Shown here one piece after another: positions 50,035 through 59,310 of a stretch of 64,000 nucleotides of DNA. A model generated the notes under the pieces. It was not told the origin of the DNA. It did no database searches and worked only from the letters and a program-made list of their open reading frames with translations. Positions within the stretch are counted from its first letter, which is position 1, and every line of letters starts with the position of its first letter. The translations under genes were made by a program, and so were the position numbers. Source of the DNA: Streptomyces sp. WZ-12 (lineage in GTDB: Bacteria; Actinomycetota; Actinomycetes; Streptomycetales; Streptomycetaceae); NCBI RefSeq assembly GCF_028898845.1, contig NZ_CP118574.1, positions 434,001-498,000 of the forward strand. The letters run 5' to 3'.

Positions 50035-52959
50035 TCACCGCGGCGGGGCGTTCTCCGGTGCGTGTGCGGTGTGCCGGTGCAGTCCGATCAGCTCGGCGCG
50101 CGAGCGGATGCCCAGCTTGCGGTAGACGCGGGTGAGCGTCGACTCGATCGTCTTCGCCGACAGGAACAGTTGGGCGGCGATCTCACGGTTGGTGGCCCCG
50201 TCGCCGGCCATCTGCGCCACCCGCCGCTCGGCCGGCGTCAACGCCCGCCACCACGCCGTCGGTGCCGCGCCGCTGCCCGCCGCCTCCACGCTGCCCGTGA
50301 TCCGGTACAGCTCGGTACGGGCCCCATCGAGCCAGGGGTGTGCCTCGGCCCGCTCGAACACGGCCGCCGCGTCCTGCCAGCAGGTCAGGGCCGCCGTGAC
50401 GTGTCGTCGGCGCCGCTCCACGCTGCCCAACGCCAGCAGATCGCGGCCGTGTTCCAACGGCAGTCCCAGGCCCTGGTGGCGTTCGGCCGCCTCCCGCAGG
50501 GCCGACACCGCTCCGGCCAGATCGCCGGAACCGGCGCGTACCAATGCCTCGGCCCGCAGCAGTGACATGGCGGTACCGGTCCGTCCCAGTCGGAGTGCGG
50601 TGTCGCGTACCTCGTCGATGACCGCGGCGGCCCGGTCGTGCTCGCCGGCCGCGATGAGCGCCTCGGCGAGGTCCGACGTCCACGGCACCGGGACGGGGTC
50701 GACGATGCCGCGGCTGCGGGCGATGGAGCGCGCCCGGCCCAGGCAGTCCACGGCCGCCCAGGCGTCCCCCGCCCGCATCCGGACCTGCCCCAACAGGCAG
50801 AGGGCGAGCGGGAGATAGATGAGGTCCCGCTCGGCGTCCGCCACCAGGACGCTCTCCTGCGCCAGCGCGGCGGCCCGGTTGAGGTCGCCGCCCGCGGCCT
50901 CGGCGACGGCCGCCGAATAGCACGCCTGCCCGAGGTGTGCGCCCAACTCGCGGGCCCGGCCGAGTGCCTCGCGCGCGACGGTCATCGCCCGTCCGCAGCG
51001 ACCGGCCCGCACCTCCACGTCGACGGCCGCGCACAGCAGGAAGATCCTGCCCTCGGCGTCGCCCGACGTCTTGGCGCGGAGCAGCAACGCGTCGAGTTCT
51101 GCGCCCGCTTCGGTGAGCTGGTCGGCGAAGAAGTCCAGCCTGGCCTTGATCGCCCGGGGTCCGTTGTGGCTTCCGAACCAACTGATGTCCTGCGGCAGGG
51201 CCAGCGCGCGGGCCAGTGGTTCGGGGGCGTCGGTGCGGCCCAACAGCGTCCCGACGAACGCCTGGAGCGCCAGGGCCAACACCTCGGTCCAGCGGTCGCC
51301 GGCACGCCGCGCCCAGGACGCGGCCCGGTCGGCCTCCGCCCAGGTGACGGCCGCGTCCCCGTCGGCGATATGGGCCTTGCAGGCGCGCAGGTAGTGCAGG
51401 CGGGCCCGGTCGCGTGGTGCGCCGCCGGCGTGTGCGAAGGCTTCCGCGAAGACCTCGTCCAGGCCCGACAGAGCCTGGTCGGCGGCGGTGATGAGGAGGA
51501 TGCGGGCGCGTACGTGACGGCCCGGGGTGTCGGCGTCGGCTGCGGCGCCCAGGGCCAGTTCCCGGCACAGTTCGTGGTCCCCCGCCGCGTAGGCGTGCGC
51601 TGCGCCGGCCAGCAGGCGTGCGCAGCGGCGGCCGGCGAAGCGTGCCGGGGTGCGCGCCGCGGCGAGGCGGGCCAGGGCGGCCGCCGCCTGGGGGGCGCCG
51701 TGCCTGGCGGCCTCTTCGGCGGCGTCGGCCGCGAACGCCGCCACCTCCTCATCGGGTTCCGTACCGGCCAGTGCCAGGTGGCGGGCGCGCTCGGCACGGT
51801 CGGTGGTCACCGCCCCCAACCTCGCGTGCGCGGCCCGCCGTTCGGCCGCGGTGGCACGGCCGTACACCGCGCAGGCGAAGAGCGGGTGGGCGAACCTGAG
51901 ACGGTCGCCGTCCTCGTCCGCGACGAGCACGCCGGCGGCGAGGGCGTGCCCGACCGTGTCGGCCACCGGGTCACCGCCGGACGGCGTCGGGGGACGGCCG
52001 CTCGACGTGACGGCCGTGTCGTCGGCCCGCCCACTGTCGAGCGCGGGGCGCGCGGTGCCTGCGGCGGCGGCGCAACGCAGCAGGCCGGTGCTGAACCGCG
52101 GGGTGCAGGCGGCCGTCAACAGCACCTCCCGGCCTTCCGGTCCGATGCCCGCCAGTCGCTTCGCGAGCTCGCGGCGCACGCGAGTCGGGACGGGCAACGG
52201 CCGGTCACGGGAGGGCAGTTGGGCTTGGCCGTCGAGCGCCCGAACGATCTCCAGGGCCTCGCCCGGGTTCCCCGAGCACGCCTCGTGCACCCGGCGGACC
52301 AGCCACCCGGGCAGCGCGGGGCCGTCCCGGTCGCCGAGCATCTCCCGCAGTTCCGACAGACCTGCCGGCGGCACCTCGAACTCCCGCACGGGGTCGGGGC
52401 AGAAGGCCGTGCCCGCCAGCGCCCCCTGCCCGCCGACGGAGGTTTCCGCTGTGAGCACCCGTACTCCGGACGCGCGCAGGCGGCGCGCGGCGTACCGGAG
52501 GATTTCGGCGCTCGGGCGGTCCACCCAGTGCGCGCCGTCGACAGCGAGGAGCACCGGGCCGTCGCGGGCCAGTCCGCGGAGCAGCGCGAGCGCGCCCAGC
52601 CGCAGGGCGAGCGGGTCCGGCGCATCCGTCGCCGGGGGCTCACGGCGCAACACGACGCGCAGCGCGGACCGTTGCGGCACGGACAGCCGCGCCAACTCGT
52701 CGTCGGCCAGCGGGTCGAGCAGATCGGCGAGCGCCGCGTACGTCAACTGCCCCTCGGGTGCGCCGGGTTGGGCGTACAGCACGGTCTCGGCGCGGGCGCG
52801 GGCGGCGTCGACGAGGCCGCCCAGGATGTGTGAGGTGCCGATACCGGCGGGGCCGTGCAGAACGGCGCTGCCACCGTCCGCGAGGTGCAGACGGGCGGCG
52901 CGCTCCATGTCCTGCCGCGCCCCGGGATCTCCAGGATCCCCGGGATCATTACCCACCAC
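50035..52959 (-). CDS. LAL-type LuxR regulator with degenerate P-loop
   Basis: A 974-residue regulator. N-terminal AAA/STAND-type ATPase module: Walker A reads HGPAGIGTS (residues 35-43), with threonine in place of the essential lysine, and Walker B reads VLLAVDGAHW (136-145) with glycine where most relatives have a second acid. A long TPR-like middle (about 380-880) follows. The last 65 residues are a GerE helix-turn-helix (LTPAERRVAQMAGDGATNREIAAQLFLSAKTIE). It should bind DNA, but nucleotide binding is doubtful. Single gene; targets unknown, possibly the protease pair downstream. Confidence 0.85.
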   Translation of the reverse strand: MVGNDPGDPGDPGARQDMERAARLHLADGGSAVLHGPAGIGTSHILGGLVDAARARAETVLYAQPGAPEGQLTYAALADLLDPLADDELARLSVPQRSALRVVLRREPPATDAPDPLALRLGALALLRGLARDGPVLLAVDGAHWVDRPSAEILRYAARRLRASGVRVLTAETSVGGQGALAGTAFCPDPVREFEVPPAGLSELREMLGDRDGPALPGWLVRRVHEACSGNPGEALEIVRALDGQAQLPSRDRPLPVPTRVRRELAKRLAGIGPEGREVLLTAACTPRFSTGLLRCAAAAGTARPALDSGRADDTAVTSSGRPPTPSGGDPVADTVGHALAAGVLVADEDGDRLRFAHPLFACAVYGRATAAERRAAHARLGAVTTDRAERARHLALAGTEPDEEVAAFAADAAEEAARHGAPQAAAALARLAAARTPARFAGRRCARLLAGAAHAYAAGDHELCRELALGAAADADTPGRHVRARILLITAADQALSGLDEVFAEAFAHAGGAPRDRARLHYLRACKAHIADGDAAVTWAEADRAASWARRAGDRWTEVLALALQAFVGTLLGRTDAPEPLARALALPQDISWFGSHNGPRAIKARLDFFADQLTEAGAELDALLLRAKTSGDAEGRIFLLCAAVDVEVRAGRCGRAMTVAREALGRARELGAHLGQACYSAAVAEAAGGDLNRAAALAQESVLVADAERDLIYLPLALCLLGQVRMRAGDAWAAVDCLGRARSIARSRGIVDPVPVPWTSDLAEALIAAGEHDRAAAVIDEVRDTALRLGRTGTAMSLLRAEALVRAGSGDLAGAVSALREAAERHQGLGLPLEHGRDLLALGSVERRRRHVTAALTCWQDAAAVFERAEAHPWLDGARTELYRITGSVEAAGSGAAPTAWWRALTPAERRVAQMAGDGATNREIAAQLFLSAKTIESTLTRVYRKLGIRSRAELIGLHRHTAHAPENAPPR

Positions 52960-53365
52960 AGGCGATCCTCACAGGGTTCCGAGGGCCCGGAGAGGCAGCC
53001 CCTCGCACCCTCTGCCGGAAACCGACCCATCGATCAACCGACCCGCCAACTCCATCATGTTCATGCCATGTTGTTCGGAAGTCAACATTCGCGGGGCGGC
53101 GCACGCCCCGGCCGCCCCGCCCAACGGTGCGCCGAGGAGGAGCACCACGGGCGGCGCGACCCACAACTCAGGGGGACCCGGCAAACGGCCCAGGCCCCGC
53201 TTTCGGCGCCAGCGGGCTCCGGCTCGCGGCAGCACCCCTCTCACCTGGGATTTATCACGGTAGGTAACTGCGCCCTTCACCCGATCGCCACATCGCGTTA
53301 GCTCAGGCTGCCACTCGTTGGTGTGATGCCTTGGGGAGCTCTCCGGCCCGAGTGTGGAGGTCCGC
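52960..53365. other. 406-base divergent intergenic region
   Basis: Upstream region of the LAL regulator and the ferritin-like protein gene. Open frames here lack starts with ribosome sites and known domains. No clear promoter boxes or repeats were found. Confidence 0.45.
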
Positions 53366-54322
53366 ATGATCCCTTTCTCGATGCGCGCCGTGTCCATGCG
53401 TGCCATGTCGACGGGCGCCCTGGCGGTGGCGATCAGCGTGCCCGCGGCTGCCGCCGCGCTGTTGGCCCCCGAGATGGCTCCCGCGCTGCACGCGCAGTCC
53501 CGTGCCAATCTCGATGCGTCGATGCAGGGTGAGGCGTACGCCTACGCCACCTACTCGCTCTTCGCCGACCAGGCACGCGCCCAAGGGCTGCCCTCGGTAC
53601 GGCAACTGTTCCGGCGCACGGCAGCGGTGGAGTTGTGGGAGCACTTCGCGAAGGAGGCCGAGCTCCGCGGTGTGGTCGGCGGCAACACGGCCAACCTGCA
53701 GTCCGCGATGAAGGACGAGGAGTCCCGATCGCACGCGATGTACCCCGCTTTCGCCCGTCAGGCCCGGCAGGACGGCGACACCATCGCCGCCCGGCTCTTC
53801 GAGGAGATCGCCAGGGACGAGAGCGCCCAACAGGCCGCGTCCGCGAAGGCGTTGGAGGTCATCCGCACCGGCAGGGGCGCCATCCCGACGCCCCCCGGCG
53901 TCAAGCCCGTGACCGTCCAGGCGGGAGCGCCCAAGGTCCGCGCGGCGCGAACCAGGCAAAGCCTCAGTGCCGCACAGCACAGCGAGGCCATGGCGTCGGC
54001 CAAGTACGCGCAGTTCGCCAAGGCGGCGGCCGCACACGGCAACCCGGCGTTGGCCCGCCTTTTCACCGTCACGGCCGACGCCGCACTGCGCGAGCACTTC
54101 GCCGGCGAGGCGCAACTGGCCGGCACCGTCGGCACCACCCGCGAGAACCTCATCACCGCCGTCAACGTCGAACAGTACGAGTCCCGCATCATGTACCCCA
54201 CCTATGCCCGCCAGGCCAAGGCAGCGGGCGACGCCAAGGCGGCGGAGCTGTTCGCCCACAACGCCAAGGCGGAGGCCGGCCAGGCCCGCGCCTTCGACAC
54301 CGCCCGCAACCAACTCCGCTGA
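53366..54322 (+). CDS. exported protein with two ferritin-like (rubrerythrin-type) domains
   Basis: A 318-residue protein. The N-terminus (MIPFSMRAVSMRAMSTGALAVAISVPAAAA) looks like a signal peptide or anchor. Two similar four-helix domains follow. Domain 1 (about 45-170): GEAYAYATYSLFADQA, AAVELWEHFAKEAE, DEESRSHAMYPAFARQA, EEIARDES. Domain 2 (about 205-318): SEAMASAKYAQFAKAA, ADAALREHFAGEAQ, VEQYESRIMYPTYARQA, NAKAEAGQA. Each has glutamates and a histidine at spacings that suit a diiron site. No rubredoxin domain. The ATG has TGGAGG ahead. Confidence 0.75.
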   Translation: MIPFSMRAVSMRAMSTGALAVAISVPAAAAALLAPEMAPALHAQSRANLDASMQGEAYAYATYSLFADQARAQGLPSVRQLFRRTAAVELWEHFAKEAELRGVVGGNTANLQSAMKDEESRSHAMYPAFARQARQDGDTIAARLFEEIARDESAQQAASAKALEVIRTGRGAIPTPPGVKPVTVQAGAPKVRAARTRQSLSAAQHSEAMASAKYAQFAKAAAAHGNPALARLFTVTADAALREHFAGEAQLAGTVGTTRENLITAVNVEQYESRIMYPTYARQAKAAGDAKAAELFAHNAKAEAGQARAFDTARNQLR

Positions 54323-54360
54323 CCGCCCTGCGACTTGATGCCCATGGCGTGCCCGGCGGC

Positions 54361-55218
54361 TCACCTCCGCGGTACGACGGCGACCGGGCAGCAGGAGTGG
54401 TGGAGCAGGGCCAGCACGGCCGGGCCGAGGGGCATGGGCGAACGGTGTGGTTGTCGACCGATGACCAGCAGGCCGGCCCGCGAACCGGCTCTCAACAGAA
54501 CGGCGGCAGCCCTTCCTTCGACTACCCGCTCGACCGTGTGGACCTCGGGGAACTTCTCCCGCCACGGGACCAGCCCGGCCCGGAGCGGTTCGCACTCGTC
54601 CGCGGCACGCACGGCGTCCTCCCGGTGATCGGCGCGGGGAGTGTCCAGTCCACCGGGAGCGGTGCCGGGCATCCAGGCATGGACCGCGCACAGGCCCACG
54701 CGATGAGCCTCGGCCGCGGTGAACGCGTAGTCCAGCACGGCTTCGTCAGCGCCTGGTTCCCGCACGCCGACGACGATCTCCCGGGCGGGGACCGCGGACC
54801 GCGCGTCCTCACGGACGGTGACCACCGGGCACTCCGCTCGTCCGAGGACCCGCAGGCTCACCGATCCCAACAGGAATCCCGCTATCGCGTCGTGTCTGCG
54901 GGAGCCGAGCACCAAGACGGCGGCCGTACCGCTGCGTTCGGCCAGCGCGTCAGGCGCCTCCTCGCCGACCAGTTCGGGCACGACGTGCATTCCCGGGTGC
55001 AGCTCCTCCACCACGGCTTCGGCCCGCACCAGCACCTCGGTGCCGTGCCGGCGCAGATCGGCCTCTTCCCGCGCGAGCGAGGCCGGCCAGTGCGCGGCGG
55101 ACCAGGAATGCAGGAGGTGCAGGGGCAATTTCCGAGCGGCTGCCTCCGCGACGCCCCAGCGCACGGCCGGCGCGCTGTTGCCGGTACCGTCCAACCCGAC
55201 CACGACCGGGCCGTCCAT
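54361..55218 (-). CDS. universal stress protein, two UspA domains
   Basis: A 285-residue protein with two UspA-type halves: VVVGLDGTGNSAPAVRWGVAEA to VLVLGSRRHDAIAGFLLGSVSLRVLGRAECPVV, then IVVGVREPGADEAVLDYAFTAA to LLVIGRQPHRSP. The G-x2-G-x9-G(S/T) ATP-binding signature is best kept in the first half (GSRRHDAIAGFLLGSVS). GGAGG precedes the ATG. Similar proteins belong to hypoxia/dormancy regulons in actinobacteria. First of the stress-island genes. Confidence 0.85.
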   Translation of the reverse strand: MDGPVVVGLDGTGNSAPAVRWGVAEAAARKLPLHLLHSWSAAHWPASLAREEADLRRHGTEVLVRAEAVVEELHPGMHVVPELVGEEAPDALAERSGTAAVLVLGSRRHDAIAGFLLGSVSLRVLGRAECPVVTVREDARSAVPAREIVVGVREPGADEAVLDYAFTAAEAHRVGLCAVHAWMPGTAPGGLDTPRADHREDAVRAADECEPLRAGLVPWREKFPEVHTVERVVEGRAAAVLLRAGSRAGLLVIGRQPHRSPMPLGPAVLALLHHSCCPVAVVPRR

Positions 55219-55345
55219 GTCGCACCTCCAGGGAGTCGTTCGTCGGGCGGGCCCGGGGCCGGCGCCGGCGGGGTGGCCGGTGCGAACGCCGGCAGCGGGG
55301 CGGTGGCGTGTCGGGTCTCGCCCTCGACGTATCGGCCCCGCCGCG

Positions 55346-55804
55346 TCAGGAGACATCGGCCAACCACGCCGCGCCCCGCCCCTCGCCACCGCGCGGGTGT
55401 CCTTCCAGAAGACGGCCGTTCACCAGCTCCGGGGGAATCCGGATGAAGGTGTCCTGTGCCACCGCCACCCACGAGCGGAGTCCCACCGCGCGCAGCCGTT
55501 CCTGCTCCTTCGGGTCGGTCACCACCGCGGCCCGTCCGATCACGCTCACGCTCCACCCCGACCGCGCGGCCTCGTCGAACCAGTCCGCCTCGAATGCCAC
55601 GACGGCCCCGTCGACGGCGTGTGCCAGGCGCGACAGGGCGGACGTCCGCAGGACCACGGCGTGGTCCTGGTCCAGGGAGAAGTTGACCGGCAGGACCGCG
55701 GGCAACGCCTCGTGCGTGTACACCAGGCGTCCGATGGGCACCAGGGTCAGGCGCCGCAGACACTCCTGGCGATCCAGCATTCGCAAGCCGTTCTCCCGCT
55801 CCAT
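55346..55804 (-). CDS. PPOX-fold (pyridoxamine phosphate oxidase-like) flavin-binding protein
   Basis: A 152-residue split-barrel protein: LDRQECLRRLTLVPIGRLVYTHEALPAVLPVNFSLD, VVAFEADWFDEAARSGWSVSVIGRAAVV. This pattern is that of the small FMN- or F420-binding pyridoxamine 5'-phosphate oxidase-like proteins common in dormancy regulons. The region in front of its start contains a partly symmetric AGGGCCGGTGGTCCT (55840-55854) similar to two other sites in this island. Separated by 127 bases from the stress protein gene behind it. Confidence 0.8.
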   Translation of the reverse strand: MERENGLRMLDRQECLRRLTLVPIGRLVYTHEALPAVLPVNFSLDQDHAVVLRTSALSRLAHAVDGAVVAFEADWFDEAARSGWSVSVIGRAAVVTDPKEQERLRAVGLRSWVAVAQDTFIRIPPELVNGRLLEGHPRGGEGRGAAWLADVS

Positions 55805-56054
55805 GCCCGCATCGTCCGCGGAGGGTGTCGGCGGGGCATAGGGCCGGTGGTCCTCGGCCGTTGGGCAGATCGGGCCCGCCTGGTGGGGCCTCTCGCCGCC
55901 TGCCGGGATGTCGCCGCCCCCGGCCCTAGCCGGTGGCGAAGGGCCGCCCTTCAGGTCAGGTCGGCCCCTGCCCGCGGATGCCCGGTGGGGCCTCGTCGCA
56001 CTACCGTGAGTGGTGTGGCCGGGTCAGCCGGACCCGGCGCAGCGGAGCATTGTC

Positions 56055-57767
56055 GTGGCAGAGCGATCCGGCCGGGCGAACGGTCTGCGTGCACTGGGGC
56101 ACACGCTGCCGCAGGACCTGCTGGAGCGCCTGCACACCGTGCAGGCGACGGCCGGTGGGCCCCACCACCTCCTGCTCGAAGCCATTCTGTCGGTGGGCAC
56201 GGGGCTGGACGTGCAGCAGGTCCTGCGCCAGATCGTCGAGGCCGCCGCCGTCGTCACCGACGCGCGCTACGGCGCGCTGGGGGTGATCGGCGCGGACGGC
56301 AGGCTCAGCCAGTTCCTGCCGGTCGGCCTCACCGATGAGCAGTTCGCGGCCATCGGCGCCCTGCCGGCGGGACACGGAATCCTCGGCGAGCTGATCCGCC
56401 ACCCCGTACCGCTACGGCTGGAAGAACTGGGCCGACATCCCGCGTCCTACGGCTTCCCACCGAACCACCCGGCGATGCACACGTTCCTGGGGGTGCCCAT
56501 ACGCGTCCGGGACGAGGTCTTCGGCAACCTCTACCTCACCGAGAAACGCGGCGGCGGCCCCTTCACCGACGAGGACGAGACCGTGCTGGCAACGCTGGCG
56601 GTGGCCGCCGGAGTTGCCGTCGAACACGCCCGGCTCTACGAGGAAGCCCACCACCGCCAGGAGTGGTTGGAAGCCAACGGCGACATCGTGTCCCGACTGC
56701 TTCCGGGCGCGCAGGAGAAGGACGTGCTCTCGACGATCGTCGACCACGCCGCCCGCATCCTCTCCGCCGACCTGGCGGTCCTGGCCCTGCCGATAGGCAG
56801 CGACCGCCTGCGCATGGAGGTGGCGTCCGGGGTCGACGCCGACGCCCACCGCGGTCTGGTCCTCCCCCGCCGCGGATCGTTCTCGGGCGCCGCGCTCGAC
56901 GCCGAACGCCCCTTGATCAGCGAGGACATCGAGCACGACCCGAGGGTGACGGCCGGCCCGCCCCGCTGGCAGGGGCTGGGGCCCGCGGTCGCGGTCCCCA
57001 TGACCACCCGCGCCCGACTCCGCGGCGTCCTCCTCCTGGCCCGGTTGCGCGGACGCGCGCCGTTCACCGCCCCGGAGACCACTCCCCTGCTCACGTTCGC
57101 CGGCCAGGCCGCCCTCGCCATGGAACTCGACGAACAACGCTGCGCCGCGGAGCAGGTGACCCTGCTCAAGGACCATGACCGGATCGCCCGCGACCTGCAC
57201 GACCTGGCGATCCAACGGCTCTTCGCCATCGGGATGACCCTCCAGAGCACCGTCCGCTTCGTCGAGCACCCCGAGGCGAGCGAGCGCCTGTTGCGCGCGG
57301 TCGACGACCTGGACGAGACCATCAAGATCATCCGCTCCACCATCTTCGGGCTCCGCCCCCGCGACCCGACACCCGGTAGGCAGCGCCTACGGGCACGCAC
57401 CGTCACGGCAGTGGAAGAAGCCTCCCGCGCACTGGACTTCACCCCCTCCCTCCGAATGGAAGGACTTCTGGACACCGACGTACCGGACGAGCTCGCCGAG
57501 CAGGTCCTGGCCGCGCTCGGCGAGGCGCTCAGCAACGTCGCCCGGCACGCCCACGCCAGCGCGGCGGACGTGGCCCTGGTCCTCCGCGACCGACGGCTGA
57601 CCCTCACCGTCACGGACAACGGGGTGGGCATCCCCGAGCACAACAACCGGCGCAGCGGCCTGCGCAACCTCGCCCAACGCGCCGAAGAGCTCGGCGGCAC
57701 CATGGCCGTCGACACACCGGAGGACGGCGGCACCCGCCTGGTCTGGTCGGCGCCCGTCCCCGAGTAG
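56055..57767 (+). CDS. GAF-GAF sensor histidine kinase, DosS/DevS-like
   Basis: A 570-residue soluble kinase. GAF domain 1 (about 35-200) includes FPPNHPAMHTFLGVPIRVRDEVFGNLYLTEK, very close to the heme-binding GAF of DosS/DosT; GAF domain 2 spans about 215-360. Then the HisKA_3 box DHDRIARDLHDLAIQRLF with the phosphorylated histidine at 382, and the ATPase with EALSNVARHAHAS and TDNGVGIP. Such kinases sense oxygen, NO or redox state. The GTG start has GGAG seven bases upstream. The likely partner is the response regulator encoded at 61750-62457. Confidence 0.85.
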   Translation: MAERSGRANGLRALGHTLPQDLLERLHTVQATAGGPHHLLLEAILSVGTGLDVQQVLRQIVEAAAVVTDARYGALGVIGADGRLSQFLPVGLTDEQFAAIGALPAGHGILGELIRHPVPLRLEELGRHPASYGFPPNHPAMHTFLGVPIRVRDEVFGNLYLTEKRGGGPFTDEDETVLATLAVAAGVAVEHARLYEEAHHRQEWLEANGDIVSRLLPGAQEKDVLSTIVDHAARILSADLAVLALPIGSDRLRMEVASGVDADAHRGLVLPRRGSFSGAALDAERPLISEDIEHDPRVTAGPPRWQGLGPAVAVPMTTRARLRGVLLLARLRGRAPFTAPETTPLLTFAGQAALAMELDEQRCAAEQVTLLKDHDRIARDLHDLAIQRLFAIGMTLQSTVRFVEHPEASERLLRAVDDLDETIKIIRSTIFGLRPRDPTPGRQRLRARTVTAVEEASRALDFTPSLRMEGLLDTDVPDELAEQVLAALGEALSNVARHAHASAADVALVLRDRRLTLTVTDNGVGIPEHNNRRSGLRNLAQRAEELGGTMAVDTPEDGGTRLVWSAPVPE

Positions 57768-58096
57768 CCGCGGTCCCCGCCCGGGACCCACGACAACGCG
57801 CCCCGCCTCCCCCTACCGTGCGCTCCTCATGGCCTCCGCTCCCCAACTCGCGGCGCGGCAGCGCCGGTTCCATGGCCGCACAACTCGCCCCGCCGACGCA
57901 CCGGACGCCCCGCCGCCGGAACAACTCGTCGAAATGCAGGCGTCGTTGCACGGCCTCCGCACCGTGCCGCGGCTCCACCTCCGTCAAGAGGAGGAGGCGC
58001 ACCGAGGGTTACTTCTCGCTCTCCTCCTGAGGTTCGTCTTTCTCATGCCTGCCGAGACCGGTGGTGGGTAGGCCGAACTGCTCGGTGTCCAGGGGC
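57768..58096. other. 329-base gap between kinase and nitroreductase genes
   Basis: The two genes are convergent. A short open frame (57829-58071) has no ribosome site or domain and is not accepted. No strong terminator hairpin was noticed. Confidence 0.4.
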
Positions 58097-59089
58097 TCAT
58101 GGCGTGATCGTCAGGACCTCGTCCACCGGTCGGCGCGGTGTGCTCGGGCCGTCGGGGCCGTAGCCGAGGCGCAGGATCATCTGGACGTGGCCGGCGCCGG
58201 AGCGCGGGTCGCGCAGCAGCCAGCGCAGGTCGGGCCATTCCAGGGGCTGGGTGGCGAAGGAGCTGGCGAGCCCTTGGCGGGTGGCGAGGAGCAGGACGCG
58301 TTGGAGAGCCTGGCCCGCGCGCAGCCAGTCGGCCGGGGCGTCGTGGGTGGTGCTGAGGGAGGCCAGTTGCGGGCTCTGCTCGAAGTCGGCGTAGGGGCGT
58401 CCGGGGATCGGGCGGCGGCCGGCGAAGTCCCGTAGCGGGGCCGCGCCGCCGCGTTTGGCGGGGCCGAAGGCGGACTCGGGGATCCCGTCCGCCGGCGATG
58501 CGGCGGAGGTGTCGCGGGTCCAACCGCGCTGTTCGACCTCGCGGCCGTCGTCCATGCGGTCGTAGCCCTCCGCGTGCAGGATGAGGTCGAGCACGGCCTC
58601 GCGGTGCGGGGTGGTCAAGAACGCGAGGGCCGCCCCTTCCCCGGCCGCCGCGTCGACCAGGGCCGCACGGAGGCCGTCCGGGATGCGTCGCTCGGTGAAC
58701 GGAAGGCGGCTGGTGTGCCGGGCGCGGATCGCGTCGTGGAGGCCGGAGAGGCCCACCTCCAGGGGGCCGTGCGGCACGTCGAACCGCACGGACGCCAGGA
58801 GCGTAGGGGTGCGCGGGGCCGGCAGCAGCGTGGTGACGGTGCGGTGGCCGACGTGTGCCGCCGCGACGCGGAGGTTCAACAGGGCCGCGCCGCAGCCGAG
58901 ATGGAGCTCACGGGTGGTGGGATCGGCCAGCGGCAGCGCGCGGTCCAGGTCGGCCAGGAGCACCATGGTGCGCGACGCCCGAGAGTACTCGAAGAGCCAC
59001 GGCTGGGCGTTGTGCATCGAGGGCGCCGTGACCGCCTCGGCCACCAGCGACCTGACGGCCGTGTCATCGAGGGTGGAGTGGGTGAGCAC
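58097..59089 (-). CDS. Acg-type nitroreductase-family protein
   Basis: A 330-residue protein of two degenerate nitroreductase halves. SLVAEAVTAPSMHNAQPWLFEY is the FMN-phosphate contact typical of the Acg family, and ARHTSRLPFTERRIPDG and PLEWPDLRWLLRDPRSGAGHVQMILRLGYG are later family blocks. In mycobacteria the Acg genes are part of the DosR dormancy regulon, and the proteins may store FMN. It is divergent from a CBS-BON gene, with a perfect 11-base inverted repeat between them. Confidence 0.85.
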   Translation of the reverse strand: MLTHSTLDDTAVRSLVAEAVTAPSMHNAQPWLFEYSRASRTMVLLADLDRALPLADPTTRELHLGCGAALLNLRVAAAHVGHRTVTTLLPAPRTPTLLASVRFDVPHGPLEVGLSGLHDAIRARHTSRLPFTERRIPDGLRAALVDAAAGEGAALAFLTTPHREAVLDLILHAEGYDRMDDGREVEQRGWTRDTSAASPADGIPESAFGPAKRGGAAPLRDFAGRRPIPGRPYADFEQSPQLASLSTTHDAPADWLRAGQALQRVLLLATRQGLASSFATQPLEWPDLRWLLRDPRSGAGHVQMILRLGYGPDGPSTPRRPVDEVLTITP

Positions 59090-59153
59090 CGGGAGCCTCC
59101 CGGACGGTGTGGTCGGCAGGGTCCTCTTCAGCGTCGCGGAGCGCCCTCGTCGT

Positions 59154-59179
59154 GGTCAGGGGCCATAGGGCCCCTGACC
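59154..59179. promoter_or_regulatory. GGTCAGGGGCC inverted repeat, candidate DosR-type site
   Basis: Perfect 11-base arms (59154-59164 and 59169-59179) around ATAG. It lies 65 bases upstream of the nitroreductase start and 130 bases before the CBS-BON gene. The right half shares CCCTGACCGG with the site at 62519-62542. Confidence 0.6.
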
Positions 59180-59310
59180 GGGTGCCGGTCGGCCCGTCGG
59201 GGACGGCCGGCCGGTCGATGGGGCCGAGTGGCTCATGCCGGACCGCGCACCGCAGCGGCCACGCTGGAGATACGGCCGCACCGCCGGTCACCGCGTGGAA
59301 GGAGCCGGAG

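Noticed and set aside
57829..58071. 80-codon plus-strand frame between the kinase and nitroreductase genes
   Set aside because: No ribosome site, no domain, biased composition.
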